Shown here: piece by piece, positions 1 through 8,753 of the stretch
Layout of the letters: every line of letters starts with the position of its first letter
How positions within the stretch are numbered: position 1 is the stretch's first letter
From: Shimia biformata
Lineage (GTDB): Bacteria; Pseudomonadota; Alphaproteobacteria; Rhodobacterales; Rhodobacteraceae
DNA length: 64,000 bases
Assembly (NCBI RefSeq): GCF_016888515.1
Contig: NZ_JAFEJK010000001.1
Span: 496,001 to 560,000 of the forward strand
Reading direction: 5' to 3'
The notes under the pieces: model-generated
Databases searched by the model: none
What the model was told of the DNA's origin: nothing
The model's input: only the letters and a program-made list of their open reading frames with translations
Program-made: the position numbers and the translations under genes

Positions 1-126
1 GTCCTTGGCCGTGGAGATGCTTTTGCCAGTCGAGATTTCATTCTGCGTACTGGCGAGGTTCGAGTTTACGGTTTTCAGTGTTTGAAGCGCGACCATCGCG
101 CTGTTGTTTGTCAGAATGCTGGACAT
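1..126 (-). CDS. fliC: Flagellin, N-terminal fragment (3' part outside window)
   Basis: Reading the minus strand from the ATG at 126 to the window edge gives 42 residues with the usual flagellin D0 start: MSSILTNNSAMVALQTLK, then VNSNLASTQNEISTGKSIST. The alternating hydrophobic positions form the coiled-coil that packs the filament core, and the ISTGK stretch is a family hallmark. Flagellin is exported by the flagellar type III apparatus and polymerises into the filament. A GGGAAAG Shine-Dalgarno lies just upstream. It follows the FlgN-like and FlgJ-like genes on the same strand, which fits a flagellar locus. The gene is cut by the window edge, so its length and C-terminal D0 half cannot be judged. 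Confidence 0.9.
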   Translation of the reverse strand, partial: MSSILTNNSAMVALQTLKTVNSNLASTQNEISTGKSISTAKD

Positions 127-144
127 AGCACTTTCCCATCAAAA

Positions 145-161
145 GCGGCGCTTTGCGCCGC
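145..161 (-). promoter_or_regulatory. Perfect hairpin in the flagellin 5' leader
   Basis: GCGGCGC and GCGCCGC form a perfect 7-bp stem around a 3-nt loop, ending 18 bases before the flagellin start codon and just upstream of its Shine-Dalgarno. There is no long U-tract, so it is not an obvious terminator. In other alphaproteobacteria flagellin mRNA leaders are targets of post-transcriptional control (FlbT/FlaF), which makes a structured leader plausible; its role here is inference. Confidence 0.45.
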
Positions 162-274
162 GTTGCAATTCCCCACCCGCCGGGTGGACCAAATGTCGTT
201 CTGACTGCTGCCTCCTGGACCCAGGACAGGCGCCACCCGATTTCGGATGCGGGGTCACATTGGCGCGCGAAGTG

Positions 275-289
275 CTAATGGAGTGCTAA
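275..289 (-). promoter_or_regulatory. CtrA-like half-site pair upstream of flagellin
   Basis: The minus strand reads TTAG-N7-TTAG, within a direct repeat of TTAGCACT at 11-bp period. The CtrA consensus is TTAA-N7-TTAA, so spacing is exact and each half-site has one mismatch. CtrA controls motility in many Rhodobacteraceae. The site is about 150 bases upstream of the flagellin start, in the flgN-fliC gap. The match is weak and the call tentative. Confidence 0.25.
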
Positions 290-330
290 ACGAAAAGCCC
301 AGATTGCGGGGCATTTGATGAAAATTTCCG

Positions 331-675
331 CTAGAACCGGCGTTCCAACCTGGCGTCCACGCGCGTGTCAATTGGGCTGACCTGCCCGGTCGGGTCGTAG
401 GTCTGAAGCGCGTTTCTGACGTCTTTCATGTTGGCCATTCGGTTTTGCACCGAACGCAGCCCCTCCATCGCGGCCTCGAGCAGGTTCTGATTGCGGATCA
501 ACTTCGACTTCAGTCCGCTCAGGCGCCGTGTTCCGACGGACTTGCCGAGATTTGCCAACAGTCGTTCGCGGGTCTTGGCCTGGCGAACAACATGATCCAG
601 GTCGCCCCCCAGCAACGCCTGGTGTTCGAGGTCCAACAAAGTGTCCAATTCCAGAATTTGATCAGTTCCGGCCAT
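331..675 (-). CDS. FlgN-like flagellar export chaperone
   Basis: This 114-residue, mostly helical protein begins MAGTDQILELDTLLDLEHQALLGG... and ends in a short basic tail. Its size, the heptad-like helices and the position after a FlgJ-type gene and before flagellin fit FlgN-family chaperones, which hold hook-filament junction proteins in the cytoplasm before export. The open frame extends upstream to 819, but that part lies inside the FlgJ-like gene in another frame and reads as non-protein-like, so I start at the ATG at 675. It overlaps the preceding gene by 14 bases, suggesting translational coupling. FlgN proteins diverge strongly, so the family call rests on context as much as on sequence. 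Confidence 0.65.
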   Translation of the reverse strand: MAGTDQILELDTLLDLEHQALLGGDLDHVVRQAKTRERLLANLGKSVGTRRLSGLKSKLIRNQNLLEAAMEGLRSVQNRMANMKDVRNALQTYDPTGQVSPIDTRVDARLERRF

Positions 676-952
676 TCTCTGCCTCCAGCAAGCTTTGATA
701 CAACATCTCGGAAAGCCCCAATCCACCAGCACGAACCATGTCACGCGCTTGGGCATCCCGCAGGAATGACGCGAACTGTTCCTCACCCAACCCTCCCGGA
801 GCATTTGGTATCGCGCCAAGGCCAGCGGATTTCAGCATTTCGGAAAGGAACACCGCCTCAAGTTCTTGTGCGGCGACGCGCAACGGGTCTGCCCGCAGCA
901 TTGCGCCGGGAATGACCGGGCCAAGTGACACTGGATTCACGGTTACCTCCAA
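662..952 (-). CDS. FlgJ-type flagellar rod-binding protein (no muramidase domain)
   Basis: The 96-residue protein contains the rod-binding signature around residues 25-44 (RVAAQELEAVFLSEMLKSAG) and a second conserved block around 71-88 (DMVRAGGLGLSEMLYQSL). This is the N-terminal domain of FlgJ, which helps the rod assemble through the periplasm. The glycosidase domain of enterobacterial FlgJ is absent, as is usual in alphaproteobacteria, where a separate enzyme opens the peptidoglycan. It heads a minus-strand unit with flgN and probably fliC, and is divergent from fliK across about 100 bases. Confidence 0.8.
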   Translation of the reverse strand: MEVTVNPVSLGPVIPGAMLRADPLRVAAQELEAVFLSEMLKSAGLGAIPNAPGGLGEEQFASFLRDAQARDMVRAGGLGLSEMLYQSLLEAENGRN

Positions 953-1051
953 TTTGATCGGTTTCTCTGAAAATGCACTGCCGCCAGTAAAGAACTGGTA
1001 ACCGCTTGCCGCGATATTTGGCCAAGTCGCAGAAGAAATCGCGGAGTCATC

Positions 1052-2869
1052 ATGTTTGGAAATGTTCAGGGGGCGGGAAGTCAGACCGCGATAAGCGCGA
1101 GCGCAGGCGCAGAGGTTGCGCTTTTCGCAACTGCGCTTGGTGACGATACGTTTGATCTCATCTTTGCACGATTGCCTGAGGTGGATGAGGAAGTCGATCT
1201 TACCTTATCAGGGAGTGGGCTCTCTGAGGCTGAGACCCCAGCCTCGGACAAACGCGATCAGTATCATGCACCCGAACCCGTCTCGCTTCCTAGCCTACAC
1301 GAAAAGCACCAACAAAATCCGGGGATCAATCAGGTGCTTTTGCCAGCATTGATCGACAAAACCACGACCAATGGACCAGAGGTTTTCGCAGGCGATAACG
1401 GTGATTCGATGTTGGCGGCATCAAAGCCCCGCTTGCGGGTCCATTCGCATGTGGCTTCGCATGCCAGTGCAAGTCGGAGCGACACGGATGCAGGCGGCGA
1501 GGGCGTTGAGGCTGAAGCGTTTGCCATAAGTGCCATTTCAGAGCCGCAGCAGGCGGTTTCACAGACGGATGATTGGGCGCGCAGCAGCCCGGTTCGCGCA
1601 GGTGATGATGCGACGGCACAGCCGGCAAATCGCGAACAGACAACGCACGTGGGGGTCGATCGCGAGGTTCATCCGTTCGCAAAATACCAGCCCGTGTCGG
1701 AAGGAGTTATTTTGTTGACGGAGGCTGCGCCGCATCGTCTTGCGCAAACAGCGCTGCGGGAAAACCCAATCGACCAAACCGCCCCGTCAGCAACAAAAAC
1801 GGATGGCACCAAAGCAAACTTTGGTTCCAACCAGTTTCAGGCAACGGCCAGGGATTTTGAGCACGTATCGTGGTCCGTCCGCCGGGTGCTGCCCGAACCT
1901 ATGGCAGGCGCGCGGTCTGTTGGGCTGGTCGTGGGGCGAGAAAACGGGAAGGAACCCCAGTTTGGAAACGCGCTGCCCACGCAGACAGAGCGGGGGGGTG
2001 CACGGGCCATGGCGGTGGCCGTTGCGCCGGAACCCGCCACCCGTGCCGGTCTGGATCGAGCGTTTGGGGATCTTGTGCATAGCGGGGCGGGTCCGAATAA
2101 CTCAACTGCGCCCAAAGCTGCGACGGGCCGAGATGATCGGACAGCGCCGGACGTCGAGCTTCGTGCTGTGCCCGATATTGGCCTTGGGAAGATGAACAAA
2201 TATGGGGAAAGCATCCATTGGGCGTCCAACAAAGATGCTGAGTTGGCTGGGTTGGCGCCAAGGCACCGTCCCACCGTCGTATCGTCCACATCGAACGCAG
2301 TTGAAATTGAGAGTGCCCTACCCAAGTCCCCGGCGGGGCCCAGTTCCGCGCCGGATGTCGCGGTCCCAGATTTGGCCGAGGAACTGCCTTTGACCGTACT
2401 GCAAGCACGTGGCCCTGACATGACAGTTGCACCTGGCCATGTGGTGCCAACCCCGGTTGCTCCGTCGCATGCCGAGGCTGCCCGCGCGGTTGCGCAGCAG
2501 ATCGCCGAAGTTGCGGTTCAGCGCGCCGGAGGCACAGTCGAGATTCGCCTTAATCCCGAGGAATTGGGGGCGGTGCGCATGACGCTGACCGGCGGGGATA
2601 CGCATTTGACCGTCTCGATTGTGGCGGATCGTGGCGAAACCGCTGAGTTGATGCGGAGGCACATCGACCAATTGGCGCGCGAGTTCCGCGACATCGGTTA
2701 TTCCAACCTGTCATTTTCCTTCGAACACGGCCCATCGGGACAACAGCACGCGGCGGATCGGACTCATGAAGACTCGTCATTATCAGAAATTGAGGATGCA
2801 ATAATGCACTCGTTAAAACCGCGGCAACGCCCGGTTACCGCAGAGGGCGCCATGGACATGAGGATCTGA
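1052..2869 (+). CDS. fliK: Flagellar hook-length control protein FliK
   Basis: This 605-residue protein has a long low-complexity, disordered N-terminal part and a compact C-terminal domain at about 475-559. The latter contains the diagnostic block TVEIRLNPEELGAVRMTL followed by hydrophobic strands, matching the Flg_hook domain that switches export specificity once the hook reaches length. The long variable region is the molecular ruler in the family. A GGAG motif sits five bases before the ATG. flgD starts one base after the stop, so the two are almost certainly co-transcribed. FliK is itself secreted through the flagellar export gate. Confidence 0.88.
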   Translation: MFGNVQGAGSQTAISASAGAEVALFATALGDDTFDLIFARLPEVDEEVDLTLSGSGLSEAETPASDKRDQYHAPEPVSLPSLHEKHQQNPGINQVLLPALIDKTTTNGPEVFAGDNGDSMLAASKPRLRVHSHVASHASASRSDTDAGGEGVEAEAFAISAISEPQQAVSQTDDWARSSPVRAGDDATAQPANREQTTHVGVDREVHPFAKYQPVSEGVILLTEAAPHRLAQTALRENPIDQTAPSATKTDGTKANFGSNQFQATARDFEHVSWSVRRVLPEPMAGARSVGLVVGRENGKEPQFGNALPTQTERGGARAMAVAVAPEPATRAGLDRAFGDLVHSGAGPNNSTAPKAATGRDDRTAPDVELRAVPDIGLGKMNKYGESIHWASNKDAELAGLAPRHRPTVVSSTSNAVEIESALPKSPAGPSSAPDVAVPDLAEELPLTVLQARGPDMTVAPGHVVPTPVAPSHAEAARAVAQQIAEVAVQRAGGTVEIRLNPEELGAVRMTLTGGDTHLTVSIVADRGETAELMRRHIDQLAREFRDIGYSNLSFSFEHGPSGQQHAADRTHEDSSLSEIEDAIMHSLKPRQRPVTAEGAMDMRI

Positions 2870-2870
2870 G

Positions 2871-3551
2871 ATGATTTCTTCGGCCACACAGCCACAGGCA
2901 GCGGCGACGGGTATGCCTCAGTCCGAGGCTTCGACCTCCGACGCGAACGGCAATTCGGCGCTGGCGTCAGATTTTGAGACGTTTCTCAAGATGCTGACCG
3001 TCCAGATGCAGAATCAGGACCCTCTGAACCCGATGGACTCAAGTGAATTCGCCATGCAGCTGGCGACGTTTTCATCGGTTGAGCAGCAGGTCCTGACAAA
3101 CGATCTGCTGCGCGACATGGGGACGTTGATGTCGATGACCAATATCTCACAATTGTCGGGCTGGGTCGGGATGGAGGTGCAGGCGGTTATGCCTGCCGCC
3201 TATCAGGGGCAGCCGATTGAGGTCGCCGTCGACCGGCTGGCCGCGGCGGATTCGGCTGATCTTGTGGTGCGCGATCAGGCGGGGTCCGAGGTCGGCCGCT
3301 TTGCCATCGCGGAAGGAACACGCAGCATGACCTGGAATGGCATCGACACAAACGGCAACCCGGTCCTATACGGGACCTACAGTTTCACGGTCGAAAACCG
3401 CGCGGCTGGAGAGATTATCGATTCACGCCAGGCTGCGGTATATGCTCGTGTGCAAGAGGCGGTTATTGGCGCGGATGGCCCAATGCTTACAACCGGCACG
3501 GGCGTCATGGTGGCCGCAGGGGACGTGTTGTCGTTGCGCGAACCGCGCTGA
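2871..3551 (+). CDS. flgD: Flagellar hook assembly (capping) protein FlgD
   Basis: The 226-residue protein carries the FlgD N-terminal signature at residues 33-73 (FETFLKMLTVQMQNQDPLNP, then MDSSEFAMQLATFSSVEQQ), which binds the growing hook tip. Around residues 155-175 the pattern WNGIDTNGNPVLYGTYSFTV is the Ig-like FlgD domain. FlgD caps the hook while FlgE subunits insert and is later replaced. It follows fliK with a one-base gap and a GAGGA Shine-Dalgarno inside the fliK end. No flgE follows within this window; the next gene is unrelated to motility. Confidence 0.92.
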   Translation: MISSATQPQAAATGMPQSEASTSDANGNSALASDFETFLKMLTVQMQNQDPLNPMDSSEFAMQLATFSSVEQQVLTNDLLRDMGTLMSMTNISQLSGWVGMEVQAVMPAAYQGQPIEVAVDRLAAADSADLVVRDQAGSEVGRFAIAEGTRSMTWNGIDTNGNPVLYGTYSFTVENRAAGEIIDSRQAAVYARVQEAVIGADGPMLTTGTGVMVAAGDVLSLREPR

Positions 3552-3715
3552 AGGGTTGAGCCGCACCCCGGTCTGCCCTAATGCTGTCCGTCACCTAAGC
3601 GACGGGTTGCGGCGGATCATCTGAGCAAGGATGTCGTTTTGACTGGCCTATTTTGCAAAGGGCAAAGGGGCGGCTGTGGCCGCCGTTCGAATTGGCGATT
3701 TCGGGTGGATAGGGT

Positions 3716-4594
3716 GTGCCGGACTGCTTCTTGGACAAATCTGCGACCGCACTTGCGCCGGTGTTGGCCCGGTTCGGGATAGACGCCCGGCCGTCAGACT
3801 TCATCCCTCTTGAAGGGGGGCGAAGCAATCGCATCTGGTTGTTGCGCGGGGCGCTTTCCGATGGCGACGCGGTGCTGAAACTTTTTCCGACACATAGCGA
3901 CAACCCACTGTTTCCCAATGACGGCAATGCCGAGTTGAACACGCTATCCCATCTCGTAGACACTGGTCTGGCGCCCAAGCCGATCGGCGGATGCGGCACC
4001 GATCTTGGGTTTTGTCTTCTTTACAAACATGTGCCCGGTGCTGTGGCCAGCTTTCACCCCAATGACGTTGGGCACTACCTGGCCCGGCTGCATAAGGTAC
4101 AGGCACCAGCAGGTTTGCGTCATGTGCCAACCGGAGCCGACGGATTGCGACAGACGGCACGCGAGGTCGCGGCGCGGGTAGCTCAAAACACGTTGCCGCC
4201 AATGCCGCGCATCGCGGATGTTCCTCCCGCCAAAACCACGTGCCTGTTGCATGGCGATCTGGTGCCGTCGAACCTTGTTTCAGAATCAGCGGGGTTGGTC
4301 GCGATCGACTGGCAATGCCCCGCGGTTGGCGATCCGTGCGAGGACATCGCCATCTTTCTTTCCCCGGCCATGCAGGTTCTCTACGGCGGATCGCCACTGT
4401 CAAATGAGGACGAAAGGGCGTTTTTTTCGGCCTATGGCAATGCTGCAGTCGAGTCCCGATACCGAAGCCTCAAACCTCTGTATCACTGGCGCATGGCAGC
4501 CTATTGCGCGTGGAAGGCTGAAAGGGGTGAGACCGATTATGCCCGGGCAATGGGGTTGGAACTGGTGGCGCTTCAAAGGTCGGCCAACCCGTAA
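3716..4594 (+). CDS. APH/choline-kinase-family small-molecule phosphotransferase
   Basis: The 292-residue protein has the aminoglycoside-phosphotransferase fold signature: LLHGDLVPSNLV at 177-188 (catalytic D181, metal-binding N186) and AIDWQCPAVGDPCEDIA, where D198 takes the DFG-aspartate role. The nucleotide loop near residues 33-47 is weak, as usual here. The family phosphorylates choline, thiamine, homoserine or sugars; nothing shows this one handles antibiotics. The start is a GTG at 3716 and I see no strong Shine-Dalgarno. It ends 22 bases inside the converging oxidoreductase gene. The substrate is unknown; polyamine genes next door do not specify one. Confidence 0.75.
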   Translation: MPDCFLDKSATALAPVLARFGIDARPSDFIPLEGGRSNRIWLLRGALSDGDAVLKLFPTHSDNPLFPNDGNAELNTLSHLVDTGLAPKPIGGCGTDLGFCLLYKHVPGAVASFHPNDVGHYLARLHKVQAPAGLRHVPTGADGLRQTAREVAARVAQNTLPPMPRIADVPPAKTTCLLHGDLVPSNLVSESAGLVAIDWQCPAVGDPCEDIAIFLSPAMQVLYGGSPLSNEDERAFFSAYGNAAVESRYRSLKPLYHWRMAAYCAWKAERGETDYARAMGLELVALQRSANP

Positions 4595-5898
4595 GCCAGA
4601 TATGCCGGCGCCAATGCCACACGCCGCAGCGAACCGAACGGGAAACGGCCCGGCGGGGCTTTCATGACCTCGGGATAACGCAACTCTGACCTGCCCAGAA
4701 CAGTGTCCGCAACCAACGCGCCGGAATAGCTGCCCATGGCGACTCCATTGCCGTGATAGGCAAAGGCGGCATGCAGGCCGGGCTGATCCGGCACAGACGC
4801 CGCAAAGGGTGTCAGATCGCGGCTGAGAGCCACGAAACCGGACCAGTGCCAGGGCGCGCCGATGTGTCGCCAGGCGGGGAACATCCGCTCAAAATCGGCA
4901 CGAGTGCGGGCATGGGCGCGATGGTCTGCGGATGCATTTGTCCGAATTCCGCCGCGCATTCCAAACAGGAACCTGCCATCCGGCATCAGGCGGAAATAGT
5001 GCAGCAGGCGGCGGCTGTCATAGGCCATCTGTTGTGACGTCCAGCCCTGTTGTTCCTGTTCTGCCGGCGTGATTGGACGCGTGACCAGAACGCTGGATTG
5101 GGCGGGCAGGACGCGGGCGCTCATCCAGTTGGGGATGTCCTCCGCGCTGTAGCCGTTGGTTGCCACGATCACCTGACCCGCCGTGACAGTGCCGTGTTCG
5201 GTGAGCAGGGCAAAGCTTGCGCCCGTCCGAGTGACCGAGGTGACGCCTGTGTTGCCATGAACACAGGCACCGGCGTTCTGGGCTGCGGTCAAAAGCCCGA
5301 CAAGGTATTTGCGCGGGTTTAGCGCAAAGCCGATGGGTGTGGTCATGGCCCCGTGGAATGAACCTGCCATCCCATGGGCCGGCAGGTCGCGGGCTTCGAT
5401 CAGTTCGGGTGCTACGCCATAAAGCGTTTCGACGCCGGCGGCCTCTCTCTTCATGGCCTCAAAATCGCGGCGGCGGTGAGCCAGCAGGGTTTCGCCCTTT
5501 GAGTGGCGGTCAACATCCAGCCCCAGCCGGTCGATCAGGTCCGAAACAAAAAGCACCGCGTCACGCTCTGCCAGTCGATAGTCGCGGCAGCCTTCGGACC
5601 CGACCCGGGCAGTCAGTGCTGTATCGGATGCCTTTGAGCCACCGATACAGCAGAACCCGCCATTGCGTCCCGAAGCACCCCACCCGGGTTGCTTGGCATC
5701 AAGGACGACAACATCCCTTCCGGCTTCTGCCAGCCGAAAGGCCGCCGATAACCCGGTGAACCCGGCACCAATGATGGCCACATCCGCGACTTTGTCCCCG
5801 GCAAGCGGCGCACAGTCGGGAAGAGGCACGGAGTCTGCCCAGAAGCAATCCGCGATCGGTGCGTCCGAATAGGCGTGCGGGCTCAGGATGCGACGCAT
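4573..5898 (-). CDS. FAD-dependent amine oxidoreductase (PuuB / gamma-glutamylputrescine oxidase-like)
   Basis: This 441-residue DAO-family flavoenzyme has a Rossmann FAD site at 44-49 (GAGFTG) and the GWGASGRNGG block at 72-81 typical of the PuuB/OrdL group. That group oxidises gamma-glutamylated putrescine or similar amines to an aldehyde, ammonia and peroxide in the cytoplasm. It is the last gene of the potFGHI operon: its ATG overlaps the potI stop by one base. This placement argues for a polyamine-derived substrate. No glutamate-putrescine ligase (PuuA) lies in the window, so the exact substrate form is open. Confidence 0.78.
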   Translation of the reverse strand: MRRILSPHAYSDAPIADCFWADSVPLPDCAPLAGDKVADVAIIGAGFTGLSAAFRLAEAGRDVVVLDAKQPGWGASGRNGGFCCIGGSKASDTALTARVGSEGCRDYRLAERDAVLFVSDLIDRLGLDVDRHSKGETLLAHRRRDFEAMKREAAGVETLYGVAPELIEARDLPAHGMAGSFHGAMTTPIGFALNPRKYLVGLLTAAQNAGACVHGNTGVTSVTRTGASFALLTEHGTVTAGQVIVATNGYSAEDIPNWMSARVLPAQSSVLVTRPITPAEQEQQGWTSQQMAYDSRRLLHYFRLMPDGRFLFGMRGGIRTNASADHRAHARTRADFERMFPAWRHIGAPWHWSGFVALSRDLTPFAASVPDQPGLHAAFAYHGNGVAMGSYSGALVADTVLGRSELRYPEVMKAPPGRFPFGSLRRVALAPAYLAYGLADL

Positions 5899-6713
5899 CA
5901 GGTCCGCGCCGCTGCCTGTTCATCCTCAAGCGCCCGCACTGACGCTCGTTTCGAAATCAGCGAGGCGGTGATGACGCCCACGGTTACGATTGCGATCATG
6001 ATTGTCGACAGGGCGTTGATCTGCGGGTTCACACCCAAGCGGACCGAGGACCATATCTTCATCGGCAGGGTCGTCGCCGAAGGCCCCGACGTAAAGGACG
6101 CGATCACGAGGTCGTCCAGCGACAGTGTAAAGGCCAATAGCCAACCCGAAATCACCGCAGGTGCGATGATGGGTAAAGTGACCAGCCGGAACGCCTGCCA
6201 GGGTGAGCAGCCCAGGTCCAGCGCGGCCTCTTCCAGCGATTGGTCAAAGCTGACAAGCCGTGACGATACGACAACCGAGACGTAGCACATCGAAAAGGTC
6301 GTATGTGCGAGGACAATTGTCAGGATGCCGCGATCAAGGCCGATGCCGATGAACAACAGCAACAATGATAGGCCGGTGATCACCTCGGGCATGACCAGCG
6401 GGGCATAGATCATGCCGGAAAACAGCGTACGGCCATAGAAACGCCCGGCCCGCACCATGACGTAGGCCGCCATGGTGCCCAGGATGGTGGCAAAGGTCGA
6501 ACTGACCACCGCAACCCTCAAAGTGACCCATGCGGCGTCAAGGAAGGCCTGGTTCTGGAACAGTTCGGCATACCATTTGGTCGAGAACCCCGCCCAGACC
6601 GTGACCAGCTTCGAGGCGTTGAAGCTGTAGATCACGAGGATGACCATCGGCAGATAGAGAAAGGCAAAGCCAAGTGTCAGCGAGGTGACGTTGAACCACG
6701 TGAGCTTTCTCAT
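5898..6713 (-). CDS. potI: Putrescine-type ABC transporter permease PotI
   Basis: The 271-residue inner-membrane protein has about six transmembrane helices and the ABC-permease EAA loop at about 160-182 (SLEEAALDLGCSPWQAFRLV), which docks on the ATPase. Length and order after a PotH-like permease match PotI/PotC. It overlaps potH by 4 bases (ATGA) and puuB-like by 1 base, so the block is tightly coupled. Together with PotF, PotG and PotH it should import putrescine or a related diamine from the periplasm. Confidence 0.88.
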   Translation of the reverse strand: MRKLTWFNVTSLTLGFAFLYLPMVILVIYSFNASKLVTVWAGFSTKWYAELFQNQAFLDAAWVTLRVAVVSSTFATILGTMAAYVMVRAGRFYGRTLFSGMIYAPLVMPEVITGLSLLLLFIGIGLDRGILTIVLAHTTFSMCYVSVVVSSRLVSFDQSLEEAALDLGCSPWQAFRLVTLPIIAPAVISGWLLAFTLSLDDLVIASFTSGPSATTLPMKIWSSVRLGVNPQINALSTIMIAIVTVGVITASLISKRASVRALEDEQAAART

Positions 6714-7600
6714 TTCTCGGCCTCCCGTTGCTTCTGCTCGTTGCGCTGGAACAGGATGATCGGGATCACCAGAATCAACAGCAGGATGATTGCCACCGCC
6801 GAGGCCACAGGCCAGTCACGGTTCGAGAAGAACTCTTCCGACAGGACCTTGCCGATCATCAGTGTCTGCGAGCCGCCAAGAAGCGACGGGATCACAAACT
6901 CACCGATGGTCGGAATGAACACCAGGAAGCAGCCCGCGATGATACCCTGTTTCGACAGAGGTATCGTCACCAGCCAGAAGGCCGAAGCACGGCTGCAGCC
7001 AAGGTCTTCGGCGGCTTCCAGAAGGCTGCCGTCCAGCTTCTCCAGCGCGGCATAGATCGGCAGGATCATGAATGGCAGATATGTGTAAACGATGCCGATA
7101 TAGACCGCGATATTGGTGTTCAGGATAATCAGCGGTTCCGAGATCAGGCCAAGCGACATCAACGCCTGGTTCAGATACCCTTCCTGGCTGAGGATACCCA
7201 TCCACGAATAGACGCGGATCAGGAACGACGTCCAGAACGGCAGGATCACCAGCATCAGCAATGTCGGGCGCCATTCCTCGGGTGCGCGGGCCATGGCATA
7301 GGCAATGGGATAACCGACGATCAGGGTCAGAACAGTCGAAAAAAACGCGATCTGAAGCGACGACAGATAGGCCTTCCAGTAAAGGTCATCCTCTGTCAGC
7401 CAGACAAAATTCTCAAAATCCAGCTCCGTCAGAAAGGCCATGAACCCGGCCCAGCCTTCGGACAGGTCAAGCGAAGGCATATAGGGCGGAATGGCCAGCG
7501 CCGTGTCGGAAAGCGAGATTTTCAGGACGATCAGGAACGGCACCAAAAACAGCGCCAGAAGCCAGAAATATGGGATCGCGATCAGGGTAAAACGACGCAT
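6710..7600 (-). CDS. potH: Putrescine-type ABC transporter permease PotH
   Basis: The 296-residue integral membrane protein shows a first helix at about 5-28, further helices between 80 and 290, and the EAA loop at about 193-214 (LLEAAEDLGCSRASAFWLVT). Its size is normal for PotH/PotB. It lies 3 bases after potG and overlaps potI by 4. It is the first of the two transmembrane half-channels of this importer. Compare the second system at 17229, whose equivalent carries a large extra periplasmic region absent here. Confidence 0.88.
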   Translation of the reverse strand: MRRFTLIAIPYFWLLALFLVPFLIVLKISLSDTALAIPPYMPSLDLSEGWAGFMAFLTELDFENFVWLTEDDLYWKAYLSSLQIAFFSTVLTLIVGYPIAYAMARAPEEWRPTLLMLVILPFWTSFLIRVYSWMGILSQEGYLNQALMSLGLISEPLIILNTNIAVYIGIVYTYLPFMILPIYAALEKLDGSLLEAAEDLGCSRASAFWLVTIPLSKQGIIAGCFLVFIPTIGEFVIPSLLGGSQTLMIGKVLSEEFFSNRDWPVASAVAIILLLILVIPIILFQRNEQKQREAEK

Positions 7601-7603
7601 GGC

Positions 7604-8728
7604 TTACCGCTCCAGGAGGACACCGGCGGTGTCCGTCCAGCTGAGCCAGACATCGTCTTCCCAGGTGAAAGACCGGCGCGACAGGCGGCGGTTGTTGGCG
7701 GCCTGCGCCTTGATCATGTGACCGTTAGGAAGCGCCACGTGATAGGTCGAGATATTGCCGAGATAGGCGATGTCGTGGATCTTCCCTTTGACCGCGTTGG
7801 CGATGTTTTCCGGCTTGGTCGCGGTGATCGCCACCTTCTCGGGGCGGATTGCGAAATGGCAGGTCTGGCCTTTGTCAAACTGGCGCGTGGTGGTGCCGAC
7901 GATCGCGGGTTGGCCTTCGGCCCAGGCTACGCGGACCTTGTCGCCATCCTGTTCGGCGCGCCCCTCGATCAGGTTCACGTCCCCGATGAAGTCGGCGACA
8001 TAAGTTGAATTCGGAGTCTCGTAAATCTCGGCGGGGGTGGCGACCTGAATGATCTTGCCGTGGTCCATCACCGCGACCCGGCTGGCGACGGTCATCGCCT
8101 CTTCCTGATCGTGGGTCACGATCACGAAAGTCGTTCCGGTCTTTTCCTGAATGTCCATCAGCTCGAACTGGGTGTCTTGGCGCAGTTTTTTGTCGAGCGC
8201 GCCCAAAGGTTCGTCCAGCAGAAGCAGTTTCGGTGCCTTGGCCAGCGAGCGGGCAAGCGCCACCCGCTGCCGCTGACCGCCGGAAATCTGGTGCGGTTTG
8301 CGGCGAGCAAATTTTTCAAGCCGGGTCAGACGCAGCATCTCATCAACCCGCGCCGCGATCTGATCCTTGGCCATCTTGTCGCGTTTCAAACCGAAAGCGA
8401 TGTTTTCCCAGACCGACAGGTGCGGAAACAGCGCGTAGGACTGGAACATCATGTTGACTGCGCGCTTGTTCGGCGAGATCGGCGCGATGTCCTTGCCTTG
8501 CAACAGGATGGTGCCATCGGTCGGTGTCTCGAACCCGGCGAGCATTCGCATCATGGTCGTTTTGCCACAGCCCGACGGCCCCAGAAGGGCAAAGAATTCC
8601 CTTTCATAGATGTCGATCGTCAGGTCGTCGATTGCGGTGAAGTCGCCGAAACGCTTGGTGACATTCTTGAATTGGATGATGGGTTTCGCATCCGGGTCAT
8701 TCCACGGTTCGAAAACAGTCTGGGCCAT
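7604..8728 (-). CDS. potG: Putrescine-type ABC transporter ATPase PotG
   Basis: The 374-residue ATPase has Walker A GPSGCGKTT at 50-58, the signature SGGQRQRV at 149-156, Walker B LLLLDEP at 168-174, and a C-terminal TOBE-like regulatory domain after about residue 270. Size and architecture match PotG/PotA. It energises import through PotH and PotI. A strong stem-loop with a U-tract separates it from potF upstream, so only part of the potF transcripts may reach it. Confidence 0.9.
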   Translation of the reverse strand: MAQTVFEPWNDPDAKPIIQFKNVTKRFGDFTAIDDLTIDIYEREFFALLGPSGCGKTTMMRMLAGFETPTDGTILLQGKDIAPISPNKRAVNMMFQSYALFPHLSVWENIAFGLKRDKMAKDQIAARVDEMLRLTRLEKFARRKPHQISGGQRQRVALARSLAKAPKLLLLDEPLGALDKKLRQDTQFELMDIQEKTGTTFVIVTHDQEEAMTVASRVAVMDHGKIIQVATPAEIYETPNSTYVADFIGDVNLIEGRAEQDGDKVRVAWAEGQPAIVGTTTRQFDKGQTCHFAIRPEKVAITATKPENIANAVKGKIHDIAYLGNISTYHVALPNGHMIKAQAANNRRLSRRSFTWEDDVWLSWTDTAGVLLER

Positions 8729-8753
8729 GTTGCGAGGTCCTTGTTGGATACAA

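Noticed and set aside
162-185. Sigma-54 promoter for flagellin
   Set aside because: A GG-N10-GC arrangement exists on the minus strand but the -24 element is poor and the position inside the leader region is not convincing.
3716-4594. Aminoglycoside resistance gene
   Set aside because: The fold is shared by many choline, thiamine and sugar kinases; no resistance context or close resistance-type motif is seen.
6728-8008. 426-residue open frame antisense to potH/potG
   Set aside because: The translation is full of Gln, Arg, His and Asp without hydrophobic structure, as expected for the complement of membrane-protein codons.
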